Positions 1-11,740 of a stretch of DNA of 64,000 nucleotides are shown here, piece after piece (position 1 is the stretch's first letter; each line of letters begins with the position of its first letter). The stretch is from Chytridium lagenaria (taxonomy: Eukaryota > Chytridiomycota > Chytridiomycetes > Chytridiales > Chytridiaceae), in assembly GCA_025449115.1 (NCBI GenBank), contig JAHLKC010000118.1:1-64000 (forward strand). Reading direction: 5' to 3'. Below the pieces are notes generated by a model. The model saw only the letters and a program-made list of their open reading frames with translations. It made no database searches and was not told where the DNA came from. A program made the translations under genes and the position numbers.

Positions 1-1243
1 CCTCGTTCCACCTCCAGTTCGATCGTCTTATTACTGTTTGGTTTTTGCTTGATTAAATATCATCATTGATATGGGTCTCAGGGTTTGGTGATGTCTCTGC
101 AATGTGTTGCTTCTCTGGCATGTCGTTTCGAATGGTAATTACTGAATATTTTATTCAGCAGTTATTTTATTGCTCTGTGACGGTTCTTTATCCTATTAGT
201 TTCGGCATTTTTTTCAGTTGCGAAAGTTTTTTTTATTTTCCTAGCGAGTTTCGCAAATCACATCTGTATCTTCTCAGCCCTTATTTTGGCTTACTTTTCT
301 TTCTTCACAGCTTAAATTTTTTTGCATCTATATATATCTATATATATATATATATATTCTATTATTTTTTAACGCCATCAAAACAGGCCTCATTTCTTCG
401 ACTCAATACCCCGGATCTTCTGCGTTTTCCATCCGAGAAAAGGGACATAACAGCGGAAGACATGTCTGTTCGTGACCGCTGCTGGCGTATCTGTGTCTTA
501 AACGACAATCTTCTATCAAACGCCTCCATAGAGCCGTCCCCAACCCGTTTTTTCAACCACTCTGCCCCCAACATGCATCGCATCATGAATCTCTCCTACT
601 TTACGTTCATTCCCGCCAATGACATCTCTGCACAAGCTCTCATCCACTATATTACGACCCTTTCATATGTGCTATATGATCTGCGCCAAATATCTCTCCT
701 CATCGATACGCAGCTGCGTGGAAAGGATAGAGACGGGTCCCGTCTCGGAGACCTTATTATCTCATCCCAAGAATCACTGCAGCAATGGACCGCAACGCTC
801 CCGCCAAACTTGACCCTTGAAGATACCCCAGCTACTTCAACTTACCATATCACTCTCCTCACTGGTTATTATGGCGCCACATGCATGTCTGCCACTTCCT
901 TATCACGTATTGTTACCGCTCTTGACGTATGGCCTTGTCATCGTGATAGTCTCAAATCACTCATGAGTCGATCCTACATGGCGCCAAAGTGATTGCAAGA
1001 TGTGGAGCACGTATCTTGGACGAAAGTTTGGAGTATCATCCAGTTATGGCTATTGGGGTGATGGCTGCTGGTGGAGTTCTTTATGACGCGTTGAGTGGGG
1101 AGATAGAAGGGGACGTTGTTGTGGAGGATCTGATGCATGTAGTAGAGTTTATGCGGAGAATGGCGGGAGTTTGGGGGTTGGTTAGGTGTGGTGTAAATAA
1201 GCTTGAAGATTCTCTTAAAAGTGTGATGAGGCGGATTAAATAA
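1..1243 (+). CDS. Zn-cluster family transcription factor TF1, 3' part
   Basis: This is the regulatory (fungal_trans/MHR) part of a fungal Zn-cluster transcription factor; its DNA-binding exon lies before the window. By alignment with its neighbours the exons are 1-40, 82-134 (53 nt, ending SGMSFRM) and 387 onward. The 252-base intron between them carries a TA microsatellite. Conserved blocks are LRLNTPDLLRFP, VRDRCWRICVLNDNLL, RIMNLSYFTFIPANDIS and, near the end, YHPVMAIGVMAAGG. The frame changes between about 926 and 958: the first frame runs to a stop at 992, while the homologous C-terminus (HGAKVIARC...) is in another frame and ends at 1243. The reading is either a one-base indel or an early pseudogene. 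Target genes are unknown. Confidence 0.78.
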
Positions 1244-1442
1244 GCGGATAAGATTTTGCAATAATTTGCACTTTCGGCGCGGGTCAAGCCGCCTTTTGTC
1301 TCGTATGCTTCAACCCAAGCCTTTGGGAAGGTAAATAATTTTGACCAACGTTTCTGATGATACTTCCTGGATGCTGCAACGAAATGGAATGGTCCGGGTC
1401 CTGCTCCTGGTCTACTCCTCAGATATTTTTCTTACTCTTTTC

Positions 1443-1502
1443 ATACATTGTTCCATTCATGTTCCTTTTACTATACATTGTTCCATTCATGTTCCTTTTA
1501 CT
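1443..1502. repeat. Perfect 30-bp tandem duplication
   Basis: The 30-base unit at 1443-1472 (beginning atacattgttcc) is repeated exactly at 1473-1502. It lies between TF1 and the decayed copy, in sequence with no convincing gene. A perfect copy suggests a recent slippage or repair event. Confidence 0.95.
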
Positions 1503-1639
1503 CTAGAAGGGATCACATCTCGTCTTTCTCTTGATGCGCCTCCATTCCCTCCACAGAAGGTAGCAAACAAGTTACTCAACTCGCTTTACGTTCAAAGCAG
1601 TGGCCTGACAGCGTTTTCGACATCGTAAACGTCTCTGTG

Positions 1640-2371
1640 ATGAGTCACTTTCAAAGTGCCATCTTCGTGATCTCTCTCACCGCCAGCAGCATTTGTCCCT
1701 TGCCGGCGCCGTCTCTACAACTTTAGTCCATCACTTAATCCAGAGACCGTCCAATCCTTCACTCCCGTGGATAATCCGACCCTGGACCCACTTTTCCTCT
1801 CTCTCGATAAATTCGTTGTCTTTACAGCCCCGTTGACGTTTCGCAGTGACAGAGGCTACCAGCTTGTAAACCTCACTTACCTTTCGTTCATCTCAAGCCC
1901 TCATCCACTATGTCACAAACTTCCTCTCAGCGTGTTTGACGTGTGACGAATTGACAATTAGATCATAGAATCTTTGAGGCCAAGTTGACCCAGGAAGCGG
2001 CTCTATTCATACATGCACTCGTTGCTTCATGAGCTATGCTTCTCATGGTTGGCACGCTACCTCCACTTTTTGACATGGACGCCTTCTTTAAATTCACCGA
2101 TAGTTATCATAATGCTCTGTATCTTGGTTTCGTTGATCCAAAGTGTCTAATCGCCTCGTGCACGTCTCGGTGCTGAAACATGAAGGTGCTGCCGGTCCAT
2201 GACAGCTTCATTGCTGAATGAAGGTTGAGGTGGGATGAGGGGTTGGGGAAGACTCTTACAATGTGGTGGACCATTTGATCAATGTGAGGGGGTCTAAGGA
2301 AGATACCTACGGTGTGGATAATGCTGAGAGCACCTATAACAGGGTGCAGGGGAGAGCAAACTGATAGAGAC
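1640..2371 (+). pseudogene. Decayed copy of the Zn-cluster TF family
   Basis: No frame stays open, but short blocks line up in order with the C-terminal half of TF2. Around 1860-1930 the DNA resembles the segment encoding MNLSYFEPIPANE...RALIHYAATLS (VNLTYLSF, then a tract like ALIHYVTNFLSA). Around 2258-2350 it can be read as NVVDHLINVRGSKED, matching GVVEDLLNVLESLRK. The blocks sit in different frames with several stops, so this is a relic rather than a gene with one indel. It shows that the array has gained and lost members. The boundaries are approximate. Confidence 0.6.
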
Positions 2372-2663
2372 CCTTTTTAAAATTTCCTTTTTTCAGAAAA
2401 AAAGACTCCCAACATCCAACAGCTTGGTACTTGGACAACTCCGGAAAACTTTACCATGAACTCGGTGACTAAACAGACCATCCGACGTTATGTTTGATGC
2501 AGTGGTTAGGGTATCTTCTTCTCCCAACCACCCTCCCTTCAGTACAATCATTACAGTGCCTACAAGAACACCCAGTGTTCGAGCGTAGGTTTACTTTGAT
2601 CTATTTGGTTGACACAGTTCAACTTCTGTTGATCTTACGCATTTTTGTCAACACCATACTAGT

Positions 2664-4390
2664 AACGCTGCTTGCCATCATTGTCGTCGACGGAAACGGA
2701 AATGCGACGGATCACTCAAGAAATGTATTTTTCATAGACCTTATTCAGCCTGTACACCTCTGTCTCCTCCAGCTTCTTCCCGCCGCTCCTTGGCTGATCC
2801 AAATGTCTCAACGTATCGCATGTTTCCCTTCCAAAATACCCTTGACCCTCTCCTCATTTTTCTTGAACGTCTCGATGTTCCGCTTTCCATACCCTCTCCT
2901 TCCGACCAATTGCTCCCCCTCTCTTCTCTAAAGCTTGAAGAGACCGATATGTACGTGATTCAGCAGTACCTTTTCACCACACGCACTCTTGACTCTGAGG
3001 TTTTTTCAAGAAGAAACGTTATCACCTGTTTACCGGCATATTCGGGTATATTGAGGTATTTGCTCTGATTTAAGTATTACTCAGTTCTTTTTTAACACTG
3101 ATGAATTGAAATGAGGTTGGCAATATGTTGCTTCTGTTCATTATTTTCGGATCCGCCAGCTCCGCTGCCTATTTCAAAGAGCTATTACAAACTAGCAAGA
3201 GATCTTTTACCGGCTTGTATTGATAATCCGTCTTTAAGCAGTCTCCAAGCGCTTATGACCTTGTATCTTTGCGCAATAGGTGCGTAGTCTGGTCGCTTCC
3301 CGCAAACTAATGACGTAGGGTTTTGGAGATTTATCTTCTACTATTACGTTCTCCGATATGTCATTTAGAATGGTAAGCTCATCTTGTATTTTCTGTACAT
3401 TTCTCATCCTTTTACTCATGTTTTTCTCGCATCGTATGTATTTTAACGTCGTCATTGTTACAGGCTTCCTTGCTGGGTCTAGATACATTTGACCTTCTAC
3501 GCTTTCCACCAAATACCCAATTTGAGATCACGTCGGATAATATGCAGCTTCGTGACCATTGCTGGAGACTTTGCGTGTTTTGGGATAATATCCAATCCGT
3601 CTCAGTCATCCGTAAAGTTCCGACCCCTTCGCAATTCTTTCACCACAGGAGTGACCGCAGTTACCGCATTATGAACCTCTCCTACTTTGAGCCTATCCCA
3701 GCCAATGAAATCTCACCACGCGCTCTTATTCATTACGCTGCTACGCTCTCGCATATAATCTTCAACGTCCGGTACCTTTCTTTCGAAATTACCGATACTC
3801 TCACCCCATCGATTCATCCCGAGAATATCATAGAATCGCTTACAACAGCAAACACCATGTTAAAGGAGTGGCGGGCTACCCTTCCACTACTCTTGAATCT
3901 CGATAAAGAAGCTTTCTGTTATTACGCAGACTCCTCCCCACCTTCTATCGATCTTTTTGACAGTCACCGAACCAACCTTTTTCTTGGATATTATGGCGCC
4001 TTCTGTCAAATCGGCACCATTGTAACGCGTTCTGTTAACGTGCTGGAATCTACTGTAGGCAGCCGAAGCGGCTCAAAGAAAATGGTGACTGATGGACAAG
4101 AGGCCGCAGCAGTTATAGCACATTGTATGAGACGGATATTGGAATCTGGCAGAAGATTCGAGTACCATCCGTTTATGGCTCTGTCTTTGTTAGCAGCGGG
4201 AAAGGTGTTGTGTGATATGGTGGGGAGCGTGGAGCCTCATAGAAGGAATGGGGTCGTGGAGGATTTGTTGAACGTTTTGGAGTCTTTGAGAAAAACGGGG
4301 GAGGTTTGGAGGGTGGCACTGCCGATTGCAGAGGGGTTTAAAGAAATTGTGCAAACAGTTCTGAAGGTCGATATTTCGGAGTTGGTTTAA
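2664..4390 (+). CDS. Zn-cluster family transcription factor TF2
   Basis: Predicted nuclear DNA-binding regulator. The exon from about 2664 encodes AACHHCRRRKRKCDGSLKKC and runs open to 3055. Later exons are 3116-3279 (DNPSLSSLQALMTLYLCAI), 3319-3372 (GFGDLSS...DMSFRM) and 3464-4390 (fungal_trans C-terminus). The Zn cluster has Cys1-Cys4 with C-x2-C-x6-C-x6-C spacing, but His stands where Cys5 should be; one later Cys lies at H-x5-C. The 3319-3372 exon is 54 nt where the paralogs have 53, the extra base being in a T run, so an indel is likely. The start codon is not resolved; ATG 2457 (MNSVTKQ) resembles the first exon of the copy at 22912. Spacing of about 1.4 kb from TF1 includes the relic. 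Confidence 0.82.
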
Positions 4391-4629
4391 ACGAGTTCTT
4401 GCTTTCAAGTTTACTGCTATTGTAAATAGAATCCTTCTTTCATTATACATGTAGCAGTGGAAAGAATCTATCTCGACAAAAAATATTACAAAATATGTAC
4501 ATGCCAAAATGCTTGACAAAGCAACCAACAAAGCAAGCATAACCTCAGAATCCCGGTAAGACAGGCGGCATAAGGAGGGGTAATCTGCATAAGGACCATG
4601 AACGTCTGCTGACTGCATTCATTTGAAAA

Positions 4630-6374
4630 AAGGTTTGCCTGCCCAGCTTGTCGCAGTCGAAAAAGAAAGTGCAATGGACAGCTGCCCACATGTCGGAAAA
4701 GCGGGCAGAGGATAGAGTCCATTGCATCTTCAAAGCCTCCGATAGCTCCTCGTCCTATTCTTCCCAACACTTCCATCATGCGCAAACCGTCAAACTTCCC
4801 ACATCTCTCTGACCCACTCATCTCTTGGACTTTGGATCCTGTAGTTATTATGATCGAACAAATTGTGTCAGTGAGCGCATTTGACTTGATGTTGGAAGAA
4901 TATCATGATCAAAATAAGTTGACAACGAGAGGGTGGTCGCCGGTTGATACACTAATAGTGAAAAAAATACTGTTCGTCAACAGTTTGTTACGACCTGCAA
5001 GTTTTTTCTCGAAACGACGCCATGCTGAGACTGCATGAGTATCCGGAGATTCTAAGGTTTTTCTGGGTTGTTTTCTTTGCTATCACTTAACCTTTTTTCG
5101 ATGGTCAACAGACTGTCATTATGTGCATACTGTGCGCATTTTTCTAGACCTCCCGCACCCGAAGCGGTATCAAAGACGTACTTTGCCGCAGCGAGGTCTC
5201 TTGCCCATACTAGCGTCGACATTCCATCACTGGAGTCGTTGCAATCGCTTGTCGTTATTCTCCAAACTGCCTTTGGTATATTACTTTTACTCATTTTATT
5301 TTATTTTAATTTTGGGGTTTCATGTTTCTACTACCTTTAATCACTATTTGATCAGCTTTGGGAGATGTTGCGGCAAGTACAGCATTTGCGGATATGGCTT
5401 TTCGTATGGTATGTCGTCTCGCTTGGAGCTTTTCGGGTGCGATGCGGCGCAGGGAGAATTTTCTATCCTAAATGTATCTTTAGGCATCCCTACTTGGACT
5501 CGATACACCCGAACTCCTTTTCACCAAAGTCTTAACAGACTCATCTATGGAACTTCGAGACGCCCTCTGGCGGGCGTTAATCTTCACTGATAATGTCATG
5601 ATTGCCACAGTCCGTTCCCTTTTCCTCCCGCGGTTTTTTAACCACGGCATCGACAGCGAAAGCTTTTTACGAATAGCGTCGTTTTTACCAGTCGATCGCA
5701 ACGACACCAGTCATCGAGCCATTATACATCATCTTGTTTCGTTAACCTACGTCACCTACAAGCTTCATACCACCATTGCCGAGACCGTCCAAGCTCTTCA
5801 GCATCAGGCTCATGGTAACGCATTGACCACGCTCACTCGTGAAAAGCAAGATTTTTGGGACACCATCCTTTCAGCTCGCCACATGCTCGAGACATGGAAA
5901 CTCACTCTCCCGCCATGTTTTGCGCTGGACGATATTGGTCCACGAGACGAGCCATTATCAAATAGCTACTTTATGACCGTTCTGCTGGGATATCATGGAA
6001 TGTTGTGTTTGATTGGGCAAGCATCGCGAGTTCTTCAACTTTATGGCGTGTGCAGACGTCAGCCTCCTGCATTCACATTGCAGACTATAGAAGATTCTGC
6101 AACGGCCTCATCGATAGCGATTGCTGCAATAGCGAAGCGCGGAGTGGAGACTGGTGCAAGGGAATTTGAGCTTCATGTATACATGGCTATTTCCATGTTT
6201 GCAAGTGGAAGGTTTATTTATTCTGGGCTCCGGAGTGAGGGGAGAAGGGAGAATTTGGAGAGATTATCATGTATCCGGGCGTTTATGAAAATGCTGTGTA
6301 AAATGTGGAGAGGTGTGGAGTACGGATTTCAGCAATTTGAGAATGAAGTTTTGGAGGGACTACATAATAGATAA
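4630..6374 (+). CDS. Zn-cluster family transcription factor TF3
   Basis: The Zn-cluster segment ACPACRSRKRKCNGQLPTCRKS begins near 4640. Cys1-Cys4 are canonical, Cys5 is replaced by Ser and there is no Cys6. Downstream, the homologous pieces QQFVTT, VFSRNDAMLRLHEYPEILR (about 5000-5056), a segment ending SLESLQSLVVILQTAFG (to 5275), ALGDVAASTAFADMAFRM (5356-5408, the 53-nt exon) and ASLLGLDTPELL onward (5484-6374) are joined by GT-AG introns. The last exon is intact and carries MELRDALWRALIFTDN. The 4880-5060 part needs at least one frame change to stay collinear. The start is not resolved. It is a paralog of TF2 and TF4, probably by tandem duplication. Confidence 0.8.
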
Positions 6375-6734
6375 AATTAAAAATTAATTATCTGAGCATC
6401 ACGAATTATCTATTTTAAGATTGTATCACCCAGCCTAAAGATGAACAAAAAATAAAGGCGGCACTGGCAGGAAAAGGCGGTTCATTTTGCCGTGGTAATC
6501 GAGATACCGCCAGCAAGCTCTTCCTATATTATGACTCACTGGTAGAACCAGAAACGAAACGGAAACAAAGACCGAAAACAACAGAAACAACGACCGAAGC
6601 AAATGAATGTAATGGGCGGGAGTCTACCGTCGATGAGGCTGGCCATCAAAGGTGGAGACAGTGTACATAGACTGTAAGACGGAAAACAAAGTTTAAGAGA
6701 GGCTGACATTTTTCAAGAAAATCAACGAGATCTT

Positions 6735-8475
6735 GCAGTTACTGTCGCAAGCGGAAACGCAAGTGTGATGGGTCGTTGACTCAATGTAAACTCAATAGCC
6801 TCGTGGCAGAGGTCAGGCAATATCTCTTGCGTCAGCAGTTGAGAGACAGTCACGGAGAGAGCTCCGTCATTGCTTCAACATCGCAACCCATACTCTACAA
6901 TGCTCTGGACCCGCTTGTCGGGTTTCTGGAAAACATGGGGTATTGGGTGCTGAAGTGAATATGGATCAACCTCGACATCTTCCAGAATTAGGGTTCGCAA
7001 AGTATGAGGATTTGCTTGTATATCGAAAGTATATGGAGTCTATCAAGGTGTATCCGTTTGAAGTATTTAGCAGAAGGAGTGGGGAAGCTGCCATTATGAA
7101 GATGCCGATGGCATTGAGGTCTGTGTCTTGAAATAGTTGCTGACTGACATTCTAAAGACTTTCCATCTGCGCCTTCTGTTCTATCCTCTCCAAACCTCGC
7201 CCGCCTGATGTCATTTGCCGAGGATACTACACAATGGCACGGGACCACCTGATGTGGTGCATCGATAACCCTGGACTTGAAAGCCTTCAAACTCTTCTCA
7301 ACATCACCTTTGCTGCCTCATGTTTGTATCTTACCGCCCGGTTTTTCCTTTAAATAATTGTTAATAGTCCTGGGGGATCATCAAGCTCGGCTGACATTTC
7401 GGGATATGAGCAACCGAATGGTGGGTGTCTTTCTTTTTCCATCATCAGCGCTATCCCTCGTTTTTTCATTTTTATGTTCTCCTTACGTCCTTTTAACATA
7501 CTGATGATATATTCTTGTTCTTGTTATTTAAAGGCGACTTTGCTGCAGATAGACACTCCCGCGCTTTTAGTATTGCCAGACTCTAATCAAATCAGAGCAC
7601 CGAGTGAGGAAGAAATGGAGGTTCGGGATCTGTGTTGGAGGACCCTCTTTTTTATAGATAACGGTGAGAGTCAATTTTAGTAAATAGCTCAGAGATACTG
7701 AAAAGTGTGTTTTTGTTGTTTGTTTGCTTTTTGCCCAACAGCGGTATCGTGGGCTTCGAACAGACCCAAATTCTTTCATCACGAGCATTCCGTCGTCCCC
7801 ACCGTAAACTTTTTTCGCTACGCTTTAGCAAACGACATCAGCTTGGATACGTTATTCAACCACCTCGGCCTCCTAAGCAACGTCGTTCACACCATCCACA
7901 ACATTGAGAACATACTCATTCAAGCCTTTGAACGCGATGAAACCGTCGACGATCCTATTACAATCCACATGCAAACATTACGAGTCATAGGATCTTTGCA
8001 GGAATGGAAAAACGCCCTCCCACCCTCCATCAACCTTGATAACATCCCCGACTACCACCCAGAACACCTCCCCTCGATGAAATGCACCCGTGAAGCCATT
8101 CTCAACCTCTCCTTTACCTACCACGCGACCGTTTGTCTTCTCGGACGCGTGGTATTAAAGGCAACCCGGTATTCGGCGGTGTTCACCCCGATCGCCGAGA
8201 GATGGACCGTGGTGGCATTGACTTCGACAGCGGTCATGGTCAAGATTTGTAAGGACTCGCAGTTCAGCTATCATCCGTTTTTGGCGTTTTGTGGAATGAC
8301 GGCTGCCGCGTTTATGGTGGATGTGTTTGAGAGGTTAGAGGGAGGGGGGAAGGAGGTGGCTAGGAATTATGTGAAGGTTTTTGCTAGGTTTGTGGGTGCC
8401 GTTGTTGATGAGTGGCCGAATGCAGGAGCTTTTGTGGGTGTGGTTAATAAGCTTGTGAAGGCGCTAGGTTTATAA
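6735..8475 (+). CDS. Zn-cluster family transcription factor TF4
   Basis: The Zn cluster reads SCSYCRKRKRKCDGSLTQCKLN: Cys1-Cys4 are canonical, Cys5 is replaced by Asn and there is no Cys6. It is followed by ALDPLVGFLENMG, where the MHR region begins. Exons: about 6735-7118, 7158-7321 (LSICAFCSILSKPRPP...), 7368-7420 (53 nt, ending DMSNRM), 7534-7663 (VRDLCWRTLFFIDN) and 7742-8475. The frame shifts at about 6937-6943 inside a G run; adding one G joins LENMG to the downstream frame. The final exon is open and ends with FVGVVNKLVKALGL. It has one more intron (7664-7741) than TF1-TF3; TF5 has the same extra intron. Confidence 0.83.
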
Positions 8476-8762
8476 GGAAAATGGTTTTCTTTACAATATC
8501 TGTTGTAAAAAGAGTTTGCTCTGTCTATAGTTTTGTATAAAAATGAGCAATGGCATATATGTGATGTATATACATACAAGCATATTGAATGATCATGACG
8601 CAAGGGGATGAACAATGGTATTTATCTACATTTTGTATAGCTTTTGCATAATTAACATGCGATAGTCGAGATAAAACTAAACTCGAGATAAAAATGAAGA
8701 AAAAAAAAAAAAAAGAAAAATGGATACATTTAAAGAAACAACAAAAGAGTTTTTCTTTCCGG

Positions 8763-10838
8763 CTACGTTGATGGAGGAAGCCGTTGACATTCACCCTCCA
8801 AAATCTCCAGCCACGGCTTTGCCATCAACCAAAACTCTGACATCCTCCGCAAAAACTCGACCTCGGCAGAAACAAGAGCCTTAATCTCTTCCACCTGCAC
8901 ACTGTCGGTATATTGACGGCAGATGATACATAAAACGAGTCCAGATATGAGCACACAGTACCCTGCAACAGGGAATAGCGTGCTGAGAAAGTTTTTCATG
9001 TGAAGGGTGTTTTTGGCGGTGATGGCGATAAGAACAGCGGATTTGAAAGCTACATCAAAGAATCTAGATGAGGATCTGGATGGGCTGTCGGTGGCGTCAA
9101 TAACGAGAACTCGTGAGCGGTAAATGAGACAGTTGCAAGCGTGGTATCCAAGGTAAAGCGATTTTGTCAATGTCAGGAGGAGCATTGTCGTTGAGCTCAA
9201 CTGAGATACTGGTACCCGACAAGTCAACGTCGAAAGAAGGCGGGAGAGAGTATCTCCACTCTGTCAACCTCCCTTCGGTCTCTCTTATTCGCACGCGATA
9301 GTTGTCAAGGTCTTCGGCGGTGGTCAGGGGTAAGGACACGCATTCTTTGATGCATGGCTGACTTCGCTCAAGGTGGTAAGGTAAAACATCATGGACTCCT
9401 TGCCAATGTCGTTTGGCGGAATATATTTGAAGAAACTTGTACCCGCGACTTGAGGAAGGGAGTAGTTGAAGAAACGGGGGAGATCTGATATCATTGATTG
9501 ACTAGAAAAAACAGTGCAAGTATGGCAATCATTAGTTAAAATGGGAACACTTGGGTGGAAAGAAACAAAGAAAAAAAGAAGGAGATAACCTACTATTGTC
9601 CATGAGGATACAGGTTCTCCAACATCGGTCTCGTGCGTCCTTTTCAAAATCTGTGAGCTCTTGTCCGTTCGGTAAATACAAAAGACTTGGAGAGTCCAGC
9701 CGTAAATACGACGCCTTTTAAATTAGATGAGTATCGTAATGATGAGATAGTGCTACCATTCTAAAGGCCATATTCCGATATCTGTAACGGCCCGCATGGT
9801 CGCCAAGACCTATAGTATTATTAGTAAGTGGCAAAAAGAGTATATTTTCTTATATTTTCTTACTTGACGCTGTCATGCTTAGCAAAAGAAGCGATTGCAA
9901 TGAGATCAAACTTGGATTTTCAATGCACCTAATTTAAAAAATGAAAAAGATTTAGCAATGTATCATATCTCTCACCAAAAAATCATACCAAACCACTGAT
10001 TCTTTGGCCAATACATAAAACTTTTCCAAAACTTGCGTAGGTGCTGGCGGAATCGACATCCGACTACAGTATGAATAAAAGGCATACCTTTTCGACAAAT
10101 GTTAACATTAAAAAGACGCAAGAATCAAGCTTACCTCAAACTATGCGGCATTCCTTCCAATTGGGAGGTGAGAGAGTACCTCCGGAAGACTTCGAAAGGG
10201 TAAAAATGGGAAGCATTGCAAAACTTTTGAACAACAAGATGCTCCTCCATGGACGGCTTTATCAAAGAACTCCGGGGATCGTTCGGTTGATAAACAAAGT
10301 CGTACACACCGATATTGTCAAGGAAAAGCATCAAGGGATCCAAGTTTGGTTTATAGAGACAATAGGTTTGCTCTTCCGGAAAACTTGAATCCCTCTCGGC
10401 TGAAGCGTAAATCACAGGAATTTGGTCGGCCTCCACAGTGGCAGATGGATGAGATCTTTTCCGTCTCTTTCCAGTGCGCTCCGCCGTGTTGGTATTGAAA
10501 CTGGTGCCGTTGTCACCGCCACTTCAGAGGGACCGGATGTTGATGGAGCAGCATCCTTGTTAAACTTTCCGCATCCCGGTACCGCTCCATTGCACTTTCT
10601 TTTGCGTACTCGGCAGTACTCGCAAGACCTGAGCTCGGCAAAAGTAGGATAAGTGTTAGCACACAAGCGCCACAGCCCCGGCTCATCTTGAAAGACATCA
10701 CACCACACTGATGGATGGGATGCCATCTCAGGAAACAAGGACTACTTACGTCTTGGTAGGATTTGGGCCCAAGAACGAGACGACGAGGTTTGAGCTCGTT
10801 GATGTGACGCCCTTATTTAGCAGATATAAATGCGGCAT
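8763..10838 (-). CDS. Zn-cluster family transcription factor TF5
   Basis: This has the best resolved exon structure of the array. Exons on the minus strand: 10838-10750 (start MPHLYLLNKG, 89 nt), 10628-10135 (Zn cluster SCEYCRVRKRKCNGAVPGCGKF), 10063-9989, 9928-9864, 9809-9757 (53 nt, GLGDHAGRY...MAFRM), 9714-9594 (ARDRCWRTCILMDN) and 9484-8763. All junctions are GT-AG with matching phases. Cys1-Cys4 are present, Cys5 is Phe and there is no Cys6. Frame changes are needed near 10500, 9340 and 9170 to keep the conserved blocks (LPRFFNYS, EGRLTEWRYSLPPSF, LGYHACNCL) collinear. It faces away from the ferroportin pair, leaving about 900 bases between the two genes. Confidence 0.83.
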
Positions 10839-11740
10839 GACCTCTGGGGCTATATATGTATTAAGTAGATATGTATGTAGGAATTTATTTATTATTTAAA
10901 TATAAAATAAAATAATTTTGTTATGTGGATGCAGTATTTACAAATATTTTAAATGTAGTGTAATACTGTGTAAGTGGAGGTGAATGTGATGGTAATCATT
11001 TATTAAATATTTAATTTTTTATTCAATTACTAATAAATAATTAATAGTTAATTACAAATGCATTTCTGAAGCTTGTGCTCATTGGTTGGTTTTAACATGT
11101 CTAGTCATTGGTAATCGGATATGATTTCCTTTAAAGGAGATTTATATCTATTTATTATAATTATTTTTATTTTCTGGGAGACAAAAAGGAAAGAAACGCA
11201 CGCAAAAGCTATTTAGTGTATATATAACAAATTAATAATTCGATCTTGTGTACCCAGTGAGTAATTACTATATATGAATACAAGGACAATCAATGACTCA
11301 TCCTATTATTTATTATTAAACTCATCCCCAATTCCCATAAATAAAAATAAACAAATAAATAAATAAATAAATGCTTTCTATGATTTGGATGGATACACGC
11401 GTAAATATCTACTATAGAGCAAAAGATAAACGACTGCTGTAGTTTGTAATAAATAAATACCACAGCCTTTTGCATTCATGGACGAGCCATGTCTGCTCAG
11501 TATCTCGAGTCACCTCAAGAGTCACACACAAATAGCTGCACACTGGCTTGCAAATAAGCAAACAATAGCGTAGCTGAATGATAAAAGGAAAAGGGGCAAA
11601 AACCTTCAAGCTTACGGTCGTCAACACATGAAACAGATGACGGTATCTGCTATGGGTTTACGAACTCGTCAAGGCAGAACATTTTTCTGCGCCTTTAGAA
11701 CGAAATTATTTGATTGCGACTCGGTTCTGACAAATTTGTT
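10839..11740. other. AT-rich divergent intergenic region
   Basis: This lies between the starts of TF5 (-) and ferroportin 1 (+). It is very AT-rich, with a TAAA-type microsatellite near 11340-11372. No convincing coding segment was found; the short open frames here have no recognisable protein. It presumably holds both promoters. Confidence 0.6.

Noticed and set aside
6735..6790. Missing Zn-cluster cysteines explained by an intron right after Cys4
   Set aside because: I looked for GT-AG pairs after Cys4 in all five genes; the frames continue open into conserved MHR sequence and no common donor is seen. RNA data are still needed.
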